This document shows positions 9,701-18,087 of a stretch of 61,172 nucleotides of DNA, piece after piece. Numbering within the stretch: the stretch's first letter is position 1; each line of letters starts with the position of its first letter. The position numbers and the translations under genes are program-made. Source of the stretch: CAYFVR01 sp046541515 (GTDB lineage: Bacteria; Desulfobacterota; Desulfobacteria; Desulfobacterales; Desulfococcaceae); NCBI GenBank assembly GCA_046541515.1, contig JBKHDD010000011.1:1-61172 (forward strand), written 5' to 3'. A model generated the notes under the pieces. It was not told the origin of the DNA. It did no database searches and saw only the letters and a list, made by a program, of their open reading frames with translations.

Positions 9701-10006
9701 TTTCAGAACAGCCCCCAGGCATGGAAGAGCTTTCAGGCCCATCCGGATTATTTTGACCTGGTGATCACCGACCAGACCATGCCAGAGATGACCGGCTTCC
9801 GGCTCATCGAGGAAATTCGGACGATACGCTCCGACACCCCGATCATTCTGTGCACCGGCTTCAGCGAAACCGTGACCGAGGCATCGGTGAAACAATTCGG
9901 CCTCACTCGATTTCTGATGAAGCCGGTTCACCGCGCCAGCCTTGCCCAGACCGTCTTTGAACTGCTTGGCGAAAGGAGAAACCGTGGGCCAGATCCTGAT
10001 CATTGA
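6734..10006 (+). CDS. Membrane-bound hybrid histidine kinase (PAS-GAF-PAS-HisKA-HATPase-REC)
   Basis: 1090 aa if GTG 6734 is used; ATG 6770 (MKPVSS) is an alternative and neither has a clear Shine-Dalgarno. The order is TM1 (about 26-48), a periplasmic sensor, TM2 (about 170-195), a linker, PAS (starting RFRSLTDNLPVGVF), GAF, a second PAS (RFRSFFDSNPEGVF), then the kinase core with H721 in HDFNNILGG, N-box NLCTNAYHAM, DTGTGIP and GTGLGLS, and a C-terminal receiver with D1013 (ITDQTMPEM). The binding protein lies directly upstream. The 3' end overlaps the sigma-54 activator gene by 23 bp, making a kinase/regulator pair. The HDFNN H-box suggests the HisKA_4-like class. Confidence 0.9.
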   Translation: MPAERNEAFPQPMKPVSSALPGRSLAFRLFLATVMASLLVSLLATGIHVFYQYRTEVAQLESTLELIEKVHVPAIAGSLFAVNDEQIVLHLRGLLNFPDIVFAEVREEKENYRYQRALGRPMDSGAIRRTFELFPPTDPGASLFLGVLSIHADYQDLHDRIQSSASLIALTTFSQIFITALLIFLLAQRYVTRRLVGLADYANRLDPDNLEEPPRLRRRRGRSRNPDEIDRVAAAFDNLRLRIREHIRKRESMNRRLRESEARFRSLTDNLPVGVFRVSPDDRIVFVNPAIARMLAFDSAREMEGRNPQDFYLNPEDRLRLRPLWNGLPSIGPLEMECLRNDGSVFWGSLRATRFQDEAGNLIAIDGTLEDVTPRRKAETAARRRTRELETLYQMGREAAEGLSLERTLGAAAERLRTLLPADLVVIFLTRGDELKLEARTAFASSTPWVPAESHAVGQCLCGLAAETAESAFSCDILSDPRCTLSECKAAGLRSFAAIPLGTRGETIGVLGLAAQKETDFRVHQSFLETVAGALTHSIHNLRLYESLEKNAQQLKRRLKDLEISRKMIKITENRFRSFFDSNPEGVFLLDFFGMIQDANRAAREITGYEKDQLQGRAFRDLVSPDFRNDVNGLVETISTGRIVNISMEIPCRRADGPEFPAAIRTWRVQDEKENVLAVGLFLRDLSEEKALVAQKATLERQLQHAQKMEAIGTLAGGIAHDFNNILGGVIGFAELAIEHETRNPDRLPHFHRRLLEACIRARELVEQILKFNRRELSELKAVRLSAVAKEVVQFLGSSLPATIKISQRLEAENDWVLGDPSQLHQVLVNLCTNAYHAMRPGPGRLTLALREVQLETALRCYGREIKPGKYAVLEVRDTGTGIPSHCQDRIFEPYFTTKDMQDGTGLGLSVSFAIVKSHGGLIDFETREGEGTTFRVYLPVSEPRSADPPAVAAVPTGRGERIMVVDDELFFLDVLREHLETLEYDPVGFQNSPQAWKSFQAHPDYFDLVITDQTMPEMTGFRLIEEIRTIRSDTPIILCTGFSETVTEASVKQFGLTRFLMKPVHRASLAQTVFELLGERRNRGPDPDH

Positions 10007-11444
10007 CGACGATCCACTGATCCGCGAAATCCTGACGGAGAACGTTCTGGGGCTGGGCCATGCGCCCCATGCCGCCGGCACCATCGCCCAGGGGATGGAG
10101 CTGCTCTCCCGGGAGTCCATCGAGCTGGTGTTTCTGGACATCCGGCTGCCGGACGGAGACGGCCTGGAACAGCTGGGTCTGATCCGCAGACATCCTCCGG
10201 AACCGGAGGTCATCATCATCACCGGCGTGGGCGACGCGGAAAGCGCCGAAATCGCCATCCGCACCGGGGCCTGGGATTATCTGCAAAAGCCGCTTTCCCG
10301 ACAAAAAATCCATCTTCAGATCGAGCGGGTTCTCGACTTCCGCCGCAAAACCACCGACGCCAAACGAATCGTTGCCCTGAAGCGGGACAAGATCGTCGGA
10401 AACGGTTCCGTCCTCAAGGATTGTCTCGACCAGGTGGCCCAGTGCGCCGACACGCGGACCAACGTGCTGATTTCCGGAGAAACGGGCACCGGCAAGGAGC
10501 TGTTCGCCCGGGCGATTCACGAAAACAGCGCGCGGAAGGACAACGAATTCGTGGTGGTGGATTGCGCCTCCCTCACGGAAAGTCTGGCGGAGAGCCTTCT
10601 TTTCGGTCACGAAAAGGGCGCCTTTACCGGCGCCGACCGGAAATGGTCGGGGCTTCTGGCCGAAGCCCACGGCGGCACTCTGTTCCTGGACGAGGTGGGG
10701 GAATTGCCGCTTTCGGTGCAGAAAATCTTCCTTCGGGTTTTGCAGGAACGCCGGTTCCGGCCGGTGGGCGCCACCCGGGAACGAAAAATCGATTTCCGCC
10801 TCGTCAGCGCCACCAACCGGGACCTGGACGAAATGGCCGCGTCCGGAGATTTCCGGCTGGACCTGCTGTTCCGCCTCCGGACTTTTGAAATCCATCTGCC
10901 GCCCCTTCGTCGCCGAATCGAGGATCTGGAACCGCTCGTCCTTCACCATATCGTGCGCCTTTGCAAACGCCACGGCCTGAAGGTGAAAGGGCTGTTGCCC
11001 GAGCTGATGGAAAACCTGGAAGCCTGGAGCTGGCCCGGGAACGTGCGGGAGCTGGTCAACGTGCTGGAGGCGGCGGTACTGGCCGACCCGGACAATCCCA
11101 TGCTGTTCCCGCCGCACCTGCCTCCGTCCATTCGCGCCCATTTTTTGCGGAATCGGTTTTGCCGAACCGAAGAATCCGGCCCGCCGCCTTCTTCGGCGTC
11201 GGCCCCCTCCGGGGATCGGGAGGTCGACCCGCTTTCCGATTTCCAATTTCCCGACCCGCTTCCCGATTTTAAATCCTGGCGGGCCGATTTTTTGGAATTG
11301 GGCGAAAAAGCCTATCTGAAACGGCTGATGCAGTCGGTTCAATGGGACATTCCCGCCGCCCTGAACCTCTCGGGCCTAAGCCAGTCTCGTCTGTATTACT
11401 ACTTGAAAAAATATCAAATTCCGAAAAGCGCTCCGAATTCCTGA
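9984..11444 (+). CDS. Sigma-54-dependent two-component response regulator (NtrC family)
   Basis: 486 aa. The receiver domain has phospho-acceptor D52 (VFLDIRLPDGDG). The AAA+ domain has Walker A GETGTGKE (about 165-172), the sigma-54-contacting GAFTGA loop (about 212) and Walker B GTLFLDEVGEL. The C-terminal Fis-type helix-turn-helix reads ALNLSGLSQSRLYYYL. GTG 9984 is preceded by AAAGGAG; the gene overlaps the kinase, so the two form a cognate pair. GAFTGA is intact, so it should activate sigma-54 promoters. The best candidate site in the window is at 15130-15147, upstream of an MCP. Confidence 0.94.
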   Translation: MGQILIIDDDPLIREILTENVLGLGHAPHAAGTIAQGMELLSRESIELVFLDIRLPDGDGLEQLGLIRRHPPEPEVIIITGVGDAESAEIAIRTGAWDYLQKPLSRQKIHLQIERVLDFRRKTTDAKRIVALKRDKIVGNGSVLKDCLDQVAQCADTRTNVLISGETGTGKELFARAIHENSARKDNEFVVVDCASLTESLAESLLFGHEKGAFTGADRKWSGLLAEAHGGTLFLDEVGELPLSVQKIFLRVLQERRFRPVGATRERKIDFRLVSATNRDLDEMAASGDFRLDLLFRLRTFEIHLPPLRRRIEDLEPLVLHHIVRLCKRHGLKVKGLLPELMENLEAWSWPGNVRELVNVLEAAVLADPDNPMLFPPHLPPSIRAHFLRNRFCRTEESGPPPSSASAPSGDREVDPLSDFQFPDPLPDFKSWRADFLELGEKAYLKRLMQSVQWDIPAALNLSGLSQSRLYYYLKKYQIPKSAPNS

Positions 11445-11937
11445 AGATCGGGAATCGGGATTCTTCCTTTGAAAAATTCCAATTCGATACAATTTCAGAA
11501 TCTTGGACTCCGTAGCGGAGCGACGATTGATCCGTCGGATCGACTTTCCCGAAAAACGGGAAATTTTGGCTTTTCCGTCCAACACTGCCCCCGCTTTTCC
11601 GCTCGTTTTTTCACGGGTTCCGCGGCAATGATGCCGATTCCATCCCGGCGCCAAACTTGCTCGCGACCGAGAGTGTCTGCGGTTGGATACCTCCCCGCGA
11701 CAAAATCATCCCCAATCGACTCCCGAGGCCATTTGCATAATTCTCCATACCGTGCCCGGGACCGCGAATATTTCCAAATCGCCATGGACGGCGAAACGCA
11801 TGTTTCGAACCCGGCGGTGGAGGGCAACGTCCCGACCCGGGCCGCCGAAACCGCCCAAAAGGAACAGATGGCCATTTTTTCACCAACCCAAGCGGGACGG
11901 GTGCGCCGTTCCAACCAACCACAAAGAGGGACGAACC
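11445..11937. other. 493-bp non-coding stretch with a Cache-domain scrap
   Basis: No complete gene is visible. An open frame crosses the stretch but most of its translation is low-quality sequence. The only recognisable protein signal is the 24-codon piece at 11757-11828. A ribosome-binding site for the next gene (AGAGGGA) lies at the end. No sigma-54 -24/-12 pair was found. Confidence 0.5.
11757..11828 (+). pseudogene. Remnant of a Cache sensor domain
   Basis: The translation RDREYFQIAMDGETHVSNP followed by AVEGN matches the diagnostic segment of dCache domains (D-R-x-Y-F-x-x-A-x-x-G-x-x-x-V-S-x-P). No transmembrane segment, HAMP or signalling domain surrounds it, and the next real gene starts 110 bp later in another frame. 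It is best read as debris of a deleted chemoreceptor or sensor kinase. Confidence 0.45.
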
Positions 11938-12918
11938 ATGAAAAAACGGACCCTGGCAATCGGCGTTGAAGGATTGGCATTCCTGGTCTTGACGGCGGCC
12001 TTGCTCTTTGCCCCCCAGGCCGGAGCGACCGAAAAGAAAAAGGTATTTTTCATCGATTCGTACCACGAGGGCTACGAATGGAGCGACGGCATCGTCCGGG
12101 GCGTTCGATCCGTCCTCGGAGACGCGGTGGAATTGAAAATCCACCGCATGGACACCAAGAACCATCCCTCGGAGGATTTCGCCCGGAACGCCGGGGAGGA
12201 AGCCCGGCAAGCCATCGAGGCGTGGCGGCCGGACGTGGTCATCGCGGCCGACGACAACGCCTCCCGGCACGTCGTCATGCCGTTTTACGCCAACACGGAC
12301 CTGCCCGTGGTCTTCTGCGGCGTCAACTGGGACGCCTCCATCTACGGATTTCCCACGAAGAACGTCTGCGGCATGGAAGAGGTGGCCTTGATCGAACCGC
12401 TGTTTCGGCAGTTGAAAACCTACGCCAAAGGCGAGCGGATCGGCTTCCTCTCCGTGGACAACGAAACCTCTCGAAAGGAAGCCGAATACATCAAGAAAAT
12501 GTTTGGATTGTCTTTCGAAAGGGAAATCCATGTTCGAACCTATGCCGACTGGGAAGAGCAATTCAGGGCGCTTCAAAGTGCGGTGGATATGCTCGTCATC
12601 GAAAATAACGCCGGAATCGCCGATTGGTCCCACGAGGACGCTTTGAAATTCGTTCGCGCCGAAACCCGGATTCCGTCGGGTTGCATCCACGATTTCATGG
12701 CCCCTTACTCCTTGGTCGGCTACACGAAAGTGGGCGAAGAACAAGGGGAATGGGCCGCCGCCGCGGCCCTTCGCATCCTCAACGGCGAGAGCCCCGAATC
12801 CATCGGCGTGGTCCAAAACAAAAGAGGGACGCTTTACGTCAACCTTCCCCTCGCGACGGAACTGGGGATCACGATTCCTCTCAATATTCTAAAGAACGCC
12901 GAAGTCATCCGGAACTGA
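11938..12918 (+). CDS. ABC-type substrate-binding-like lipid-free periplasmic protein (PF04392-like)
   Basis: 326 aa with a cleavable signal peptide (Lys-rich start, LAFLVLTAALLFAPQAGA) and the typical start of the ABC_sub_bind family, KKVFFIDSYHEGYEWSDGIV. Two lobes of Rossmann type follow (RPDVVIAADDNAS; LPVVFCGVNWDAS; VDMLVIENNAGI). ATG 11938 follows AGAGGGA. No permease or ATPase is adjacent. Family members of this SYHxGYxW type are frequently fused to or encoded beside sensor kinases and receptors, and here an MCP follows 115 bp downstream. A sensory partner role is inferred. Confidence 0.8.
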   Translation: MKKRTLAIGVEGLAFLVLTAALLFAPQAGATEKKKVFFIDSYHEGYEWSDGIVRGVRSVLGDAVELKIHRMDTKNHPSEDFARNAGEEARQAIEAWRPDVVIAADDNASRHVVMPFYANTDLPVVFCGVNWDASIYGFPTKNVCGMEEVALIEPLFRQLKTYAKGERIGFLSVDNETSRKEAEYIKKMFGLSFEREIHVRTYADWEEQFRALQSAVDMLVIENNAGIADWSHEDALKFVRAETRIPSGCIHDFMAPYSLVGYTKVGEEQGEWAAAAALRILNGESPESIGVVQNKRGTLYVNLPLATELGITIPLNILKNAEVIRN

Positions 12919-12925
12919 ATCGACA

Positions 12926-12956
12926 CGGACGCGGTCGTCCAACGCGGCCGCGTCCG
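12926..12956 (+). other. Hairpin after the binding-protein gene
   Basis: A 9-bp perfect stem, CGGACGCGG (12926-12934) and CCGCGTCCG (12948-12956), has a 13-base loop and starts 8 bp after the stop codon. No U-tract follows, so termination would be weak; transcript stabilisation or partial termination before the downstream MCP is possible. Confidence 0.4.
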
Positions 12957-13033
12957 AACCAATTCCCAGCCCCGACAAACGAGAGTTGCGGCCCCCTCAT
13001 TGCGAGGCGGCGAACCGCGACTCGGGAGAAGAC

Positions 13034-14659
13034 ATGAAAACGCAATCCATCCACGCCAAACTTCGGACGATGACCGTGGCGGCTTTCCTGGTGACCGCCG
13101 TGGGAATCTCGCTCATCGCGTACCGGCAGTCCTCCCGCATGGATTCGATGGCCCGGGCCCAGTCCGCGTCGTTGCGGGAGGCGGTGGCCGACATCGTGAG
13201 GGAACGGGAAAACGCCATCTACGCGCTTCGCATCGACGCGATCCTGAAGCCGCTGCAAACCGCGCATCGGGAGCTTTCGGCCACCCTGAACGATCTCGGC
13301 TTGGCCGGAACCGAAATGGCCAAGCGATACGAAGACGAAACCAAGGCGACGATTCTCGACGGCATCCAAAAGGAGTATTACGCAGATTCGGCGAATTTGA
13401 TGGTATATCCGTTCATCTTGGATGGCCGGGGCGTCGTGATTCTGCATCCCGTGCTGAAAACCGGCGACGAGAGCTTGCTGTCCCTTCCGTTCACGCCCCG
13501 GATCGTCGAAGCCGCCGAGCCGTTTTTCCCGTACGAATATCAAAACAAGCGAAAATACATGTTCGTCCGCAAAATGCCGGAATGGGACTGGCGAATCGGC
13601 TTTGCCGTTCCCGAAAGGATATTGCTCGAACCCGTCGCCCGGGTCGAGCAATCCTTCGGCGCGTTCGAGGACGATGTCCGGGACGCCATCGCCTCGCTTC
13701 CGAAACAGATGGTCACGTTCGTGATCGGGATGGCTATGGCGTCCCTCTTCGGGTTGGGCTGGCTGATCCACCGCTCCGTCGCCCGCCCCATCCATCGGAT
13801 CGTGGGGAATCTCGAAGACGGCGCCGGGCAAGTGGCCTCGGCCTCGGCGCAGGTCTCTTCGGCGGCCGGGTCCCTGGCCGAAGGCGCCGCCGAACAGGCC
13901 GCGTCTCTGGAGGAAACCTCCGCCTCGATGGAAGAGATGGCCGCCATGACCAAACGCAACGCGGCCAACGCCAAACGGGCCGATGCGCTGATGGGGGAAA
14001 CGAAGCGGGTCGCGGCCGAAGCCAACGAGGAAATGGCGCGGTTGACGCAATCCATAAGCGAAATCACGCGGGCCAACGCGGAAACCGCCAAAATCATCAA
14101 AACCGTCGATGAAATTGCCTTTCAGACCAATTTGCTGGCCCTGAACGCGGCGGTGGAAGCGGCACGGGCGGGGGATGCCGGCGCCGGTTTCGCGGTGGTC
14201 GCCGACGAGGTGCGCAATTTGGCCATGCGCGCCGCCGAAGCGGTTCGAAACACGACGGCGCTGATCGAAGGCGCCGCCGGAAAAGTGCGGGAAGGATCCG
14301 AGCTGGCGACGCGAAGCCACGAAGCGTTCGGGCGGGTATGCCAAGGCGCCGCCGATGCCTCCGACCGGGTGGCCGAAATCGCTTCGGCTTCGGACGAGCA
14401 GGCCCGGGGAATCGACGAAATCAACCGGGCGATCTCCGAAATGGACCGGATCACGCAGCGGAACGCGGCCAGCGCCCAGGAATCGGCCTCGGCTTCCGAG
14501 GAACTGACGTCCCGGGCCGAAGAGACGCGCGCCGTTGTGGCCGATTTGAAGGGCCTTGTTGGCGGCGACGGAAAGCAAGTCCGGACCCATGCCGACGCCG
14601 CCCCGGAGTCGAGACGCCCCCTCCTTGTTTCCAACCCGGTTCGGCTTTTGACAAAATAA
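13034..14659 (+). CDS. Methyl-accepting chemotaxis protein with extracytoplasmic sensor
   Basis: 541 aa; ATG 13034 follows CGGGAGA. TM1 is at about 14-36. The periplasmic part (about 37-228) contains NLMVYPFILDGRGVVILHP and KMPEWDWRIGFAVP, blocks typical of single-Cache sensors. TM2 is at about 229-252. The cytoplasmic coiled coil follows with the canonical tip IAFQTNLLALNAAVEAARAG and GFAVVADEVRNLAMR. The segment just after TM2 is short, so HAMP is reduced or absent. It lies after a periplasmic binding protein that could present ligand to it. Confidence 0.92.
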   Translation: MKTQSIHAKLRTMTVAAFLVTAVGISLIAYRQSSRMDSMARAQSASLREAVADIVRERENAIYALRIDAILKPLQTAHRELSATLNDLGLAGTEMAKRYEDETKATILDGIQKEYYADSANLMVYPFILDGRGVVILHPVLKTGDESLLSLPFTPRIVEAAEPFFPYEYQNKRKYMFVRKMPEWDWRIGFAVPERILLEPVARVEQSFGAFEDDVRDAIASLPKQMVTFVIGMAMASLFGLGWLIHRSVARPIHRIVGNLEDGAGQVASASAQVSSAAGSLAEGAAEQAASLEETSASMEEMAAMTKRNAANAKRADALMGETKRVAAEANEEMARLTQSISEITRANAETAKIIKTVDEIAFQTNLLALNAAVEAARAGDAGAGFAVVADEVRNLAMRAAEAVRNTTALIEGAAGKVREGSELATRSHEAFGRVCQGAADASDRVAEIASASDEQARGIDEINRAISEMDRITQRNAASAQESASASEELTSRAEETRAVVADLKGLVGGDGKQVRTHADAAPESRRPLLVSNPVRLLTK

Positions 14660-15242
14660 AAAAAACAATTGGCCGACCTACAAAGTCGTGGTGGAGTCCA
14701 TCCCTTCGAAAGGGGGAACCGACGGAACGGCGCGTGCTCTTGGCGCCCGAAACGATCCCGTGCGGTCGTCGGCCGATCTGACGGAAAGGCGGTTGCGAAT
14801 ACGCCGGGACGCCCGCGCCCGCCTGCCGCCGCTACGGCTCTTCGAAAGGCGTCGAGGGTAAAGAGAGCCGATGGGAGAGCAACCCCGGGAGTTTCTTAAT
14901 CCCGCCCATCGGTCAATTTCCCGAATTCCCGAAAAAGGAAAAAATTTTTCTCGTTTTTCAGGAATGGCGTTATCCAATCCACCGAAGGTCGGCAAGCCCG
15001 CCCGCCCACTCCCCCGATTCGGACGGAAGCGTTGCGTCCGTTCTTCCGTTTTTCCAATGAGATTTCGTCCAGTTTCCCCGTTTTCCCGCCCTTCCGCTTG
15101 GCCGAGGTTTTTTACGTTTTTCTCTTTTCTTGGCACACCCATTGCTTCATCCCCTTCAAAGCCAAACGGAGGCGTCCGGCGTTCAGCCCTTCCGGAGATT
15201 TTCCCGGACGTTTCCATCCACCCCTTCCCAAGGAGCCCTTCC
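14660..15242. other. 583-bp intergenic control region
   Basis: No gene is recognised. It holds an imperfect 41-bp palindrome at 14925-14965 (ATTCC, GAAAAA and AAAAA mirrored by TTTTT, TTTTTC and GGAAT), a sigma-54 promoter at 15130-15147, and AGGAG at 15231-15235 for the next MCP. The palindrome lies about 190 bp upstream of the expected transcription start, a normal distance for an enhancer-type activator site. Confidence 0.55.
15130..15147 (+). promoter_or_regulatory. Sigma-54 (-24/-12) promoter
   Basis: TTGGCACACCCATTGCTT matches the RpoN consensus TTGGCAC-N5-TTGCW, with GG (15132-15133) and GC (15144-15145) exactly 10 bp apart. The expected transcription start is near 15157, giving a leader of about 85 nt to ATG 15243. 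An NtrC-type activator gene with an intact GAFTGA is encoded at 9984-11444. Confidence 0.75.
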
Positions 15243-16778
15243 ATGCGGGATTACAAACCCCGACTGACCATTTTCCAAAAAATCCTTTTGAGCGTGTCCG
15301 CCCTGATTCTCGGCTACGGGTTGTCCATGGCGCAGAACCACCGTTCGGGAAAAATGATTCAGGAGGAGTTCGCGCGGATTTCGAGGGCGCTCTTTCCCGC
15401 TTCGCTCAAAACCCGAGAGGCCCTGAGCGCCTTTCAAACCCAGGTGCGGTTTTACGAGGACGCCGTGCTGGTGGGCTCTCCGGAATTCGTGGAGCGGGGC
15501 GAGGTTGCGGCAAAACGGGGGCTGTCTCTTCTGCAAGAGATCGTGGAAATGGAGAGGCTCGGTTCGGACAGCCGGCGGGATGCCCGGGAAATCGAGGCGT
15601 TGCTTCGGCAATACACCGGAAACGCTTCCGCGGTTTACGGCCGGATCGCCGGCGCCGTCGGGGAGCAAATGGACGAACTCGACATGACCGACGCCGCGAA
15701 ACTGGCCCATGACAAGAAGGCGATCGGCGCACGGTTTTCCGGGCTGATGGAACGGCTTTCGCTGGAATTGTCCGAGAATATCTCGGCCAGCCTCCAGGAA
15801 TTCGACCGGCGTGAAAAGCGAAACCGGATGTCGTTCGTCGGCGTGCTGATCATCTCTTTCTGGCTGCTGCGCCGCGTTTCCCGAAAAACCATTATCCAAC
15901 CCATCGGACGGGCCGTGAAAGCGTTGCGAAAAACCAGCGAGTCCCTGGCGCTTTCCTCCGCGGGCGTTTCCACCGCCAGCCGCGCGCTGGCCGAAGGCGC
16001 CTCGGAACAGGCGGCCGGCATCGAGGAGACCTCCGCCTCCCTTGAAGAAATCCTGTCCATGACCCGCCAGAACCAGGACCACGCCCGGACGGCCCGTTCC
16101 ATTTCCGAAATGGCGCTGGAAATCACCGAGGGGGTGGACCGCCACATGCGGGAGATGAAAACCGCCATCGGTGACATTTCGGCGTCCAACCAGGAAACCC
16201 GGGAAATTATCAACCTGATCAACGACATCGCCTTTCAGACCAACCTGCTGGCCTTGAACGCGGCCATTGAGGCCGCCCGCGCCGGGGAGGCCGGACGGGG
16301 CTTCGGCGTCGTGGCGGAGGAAGTCCGCTCGCTGGCCACCCGCTCCGCCAAGGCCGCCGAAAAAACCCACGCCCTGATCGAACGGACCACCCGCTCGGTG
16401 GAAACCGGGGACGGGCTGGTCCAATCCACCCTGTCGGAATTCCGGAAAAACGTCGAAATCTCCCGCGAACTCAGCGAAATCTCCGAGGCGCTGTTTGCCA
16501 GTTCCCAGGAACAGGCCAACGGCATTCAGGAAATCAGCCGTTCCATGCACGAGGTGGAACGTATCGCCCAGTCATCGGCCTTCCGGAACGAGGAATCTTC
16601 CAGCGCCGCTCAGGAATTGGCGGCCCAGGCGGTGAACATGAGCGAAATCGTTGAAAATCTCTCGGGTTTTTTTAGCGTGAGCGGCCGAAAAAAGAAAAAA
16701 ATGCTGGAATTCGGGAAAAAACGATCTCTCCTGGCCATCGGATACGGAAGTCTTTTCAAACAGGGCGGTTTTTTTTAA
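15243..16778 (+). CDS. Methyl-accepting chemotaxis protein, sigma-54-controlled
   Basis: 511 aa; ATG 15243 follows AGGAG. TM1 (about 12-30) is followed by a helical sensor (about 31-195, four-helix-bundle-like, ending in DRREKRNRM), then TM2 (about 198-215). The signalling domain follows almost directly, without a clear HAMP. The tip IAFQTNLLALNAAIEAARAG and GFGVVAEEVRSLATRSA are intact. The tail is basic (GRKKKKM) and ends in Gly-Phe-Phe inside a T-run, which also leaves an RNA-terminator-like U stretch at the gene end. Upstream is a consensus sigma-54 promoter. Confidence 0.92.
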   Translation: MRDYKPRLTIFQKILLSVSALILGYGLSMAQNHRSGKMIQEEFARISRALFPASLKTREALSAFQTQVRFYEDAVLVGSPEFVERGEVAAKRGLSLLQEIVEMERLGSDSRRDAREIEALLRQYTGNASAVYGRIAGAVGEQMDELDMTDAAKLAHDKKAIGARFSGLMERLSLELSENISASLQEFDRREKRNRMSFVGVLIISFWLLRRVSRKTIIQPIGRAVKALRKTSESLALSSAGVSTASRALAEGASEQAAGIEETSASLEEILSMTRQNQDHARTARSISEMALEITEGVDRHMREMKTAIGDISASNQETREIINLINDIAFQTNLLALNAAIEAARAGEAGRGFGVVAEEVRSLATRSAKAAEKTHALIERTTRSVETGDGLVQSTLSEFRKNVEISRELSEISEALFASSQEQANGIQEISRSMHEVERIAQSSAFRNEESSSAAQELAAQAVNMSEIVENLSGFFSVSGRKKKKMLEFGKKRSLLAIGYGSLFKQGGFF

Positions 16779-16828
16779 AGGCAATTTCAGAATTTTTACT
16801 CAAAATTTAATTTTTCGGGAGACCGTTC

Positions 16829-18037
16829 ATGAAAGCCAAGCGTTTCGCATGTTGTTTCATTTTATTCTTCGCCTTCCTGGACCCATCCATCGCGGCCGAT
16901 CTGGCGGGAATCGACATTCACGGGTTTATTTCCCAAGGATTCCTTTGGAGCGATGAAAACAATAATCTGGGCGATTCCGAGGAAGGTTCGTTTCAGTTCA
17001 ACGAACTCGGAATCAATTTCGCCAAGGACCTTTCCGACGATCTTCGAATCGGGCTGCAACTGTTTTCCCGGGATCTCGGCGCGGTGGGCAACAACGAAGT
17101 GGAACTGGACTGGGCCTACGGCGATTGCCGCTGGCGGGACTGGCTGAGCCTTCGGGTCGGCCTGATGAAAATGGCCCATGGGCTTTGCAACGAAACGCGC
17201 GACGTGGACATGCTGCGCACCTGGGTGCCGTTGCCCCAGGCCGTCTATGAAGAAACCACCCGGGATTATTACACCCGGATGTGGGGCGGCGAACTTTACG
17301 GAACAATTCCCATCGGCGCCGCGGGAGGTCTGAAATACCGCGCTCTGATTGGCAGCTACACTCCGGATGCCGACAACAGCGGATTGACCCGTTTCGTAAA
17401 GAACGAGGCATTTCCCCTGGAGGTGGACGATTTTGAAAACGGGTTTCAATACAACGGAAGCCTTCAATGGCATACCCCGCTGCCCGGGCTTCGGATTGGG
17501 ACAACCCATTGGAATCAAAAAAATTTTTCCGTGGATATTCGAACCAATGTCCCGCTGGGTCCGGCGACGCCGGCCGGGACGCCCCTGGAAGTCGACCTGA
17601 AAAACGAAACGACGGTTTTCTCCGTGGAATATGTTTGGAACAACTTGACCCTGGTGGGGGAGTACAACCATGAAGACATTCGATATTCCATTCCCGGCGC
17701 CCCGATTCCGCCCGTGAGGCAGGTCGGCGAGGCCTGGTATGTCGGGGCGTCGCATCGATTCGCAGACTGGTTCGAATTGGGCGGCCATTATTCCGAAAAT
17801 TATCCGGACAGGGACGACAAGGACGGAGATCGCTTCACCGCGGAGGGTTAACCGGATTTTCTGGCCTGGCGGAAAGGGTTCGCGCTGACGACGAGGTTCG
17901 ACTTGAGCGACTCCTGGGTGGTGAAGCTGGAAGGACATCGGATCGACGGGGCCGCCGGTTTATTCCGAGAAGACCATCCCGACGGGTTCGAAGAGGACTG
18001 GTACCTTTTCACGACCAAAGTCACCTTTAGCTTTTAG
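16829..18037 (+). pseudogene. Outer-membrane porin-like protein interrupted by in-frame TAA
   Basis: The frame begins at ATG 16829 (after CGGGAGA) with a signal peptide ending around SIAADLAG, then alternating beta-strand sequence (IDIHGFISQGFLWSD, LRIGLQLFSRDLG, LSLRVGLMKMAHG). A TAA at 17849-17851 stops it at 340 residues. The same frame continues for 61 further sense codons to TAG 18035-18037 and ends in TKVTFSF, the C-terminal aromatic strand expected of an outer-membrane barrel. So a full 402-residue porin is split by one nonsense codon (plausibly Tyr TAT/TAC to TAA). The truncated form would lack its last strands and the BAM signal. TAA is an ordinary stop elsewhere here. Confidence 0.8.
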
Positions 18038-18087
18038 AATCCTCCATTTCCACGTCCATCCGTGGCGCAATCATCTGGAGATTTTCC

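Noticed and set aside
11469..11969. A 166-codon frame treated as a complete gene
   Set aside because: Only residues 97-120 resemble a protein family; the rest looks random, the frame overlaps the next gene start, and no ribosome site fits. Kept only as a Cache remnant.
14678..15244. A 188-codon minus-strand frame in the 14.7-15.2 kb gap
   Set aside because: Arg/Gly/Ser-rich low-complexity translation without any domain; the region carries a palindrome and a sigma-54 promoter instead.
17849..17851. TAA in the porin as a recoded sense codon
   Set aside because: TAA ends several intact genes here (kdsB, the MCP at 13034, msrA), so it is a normal stop codon.
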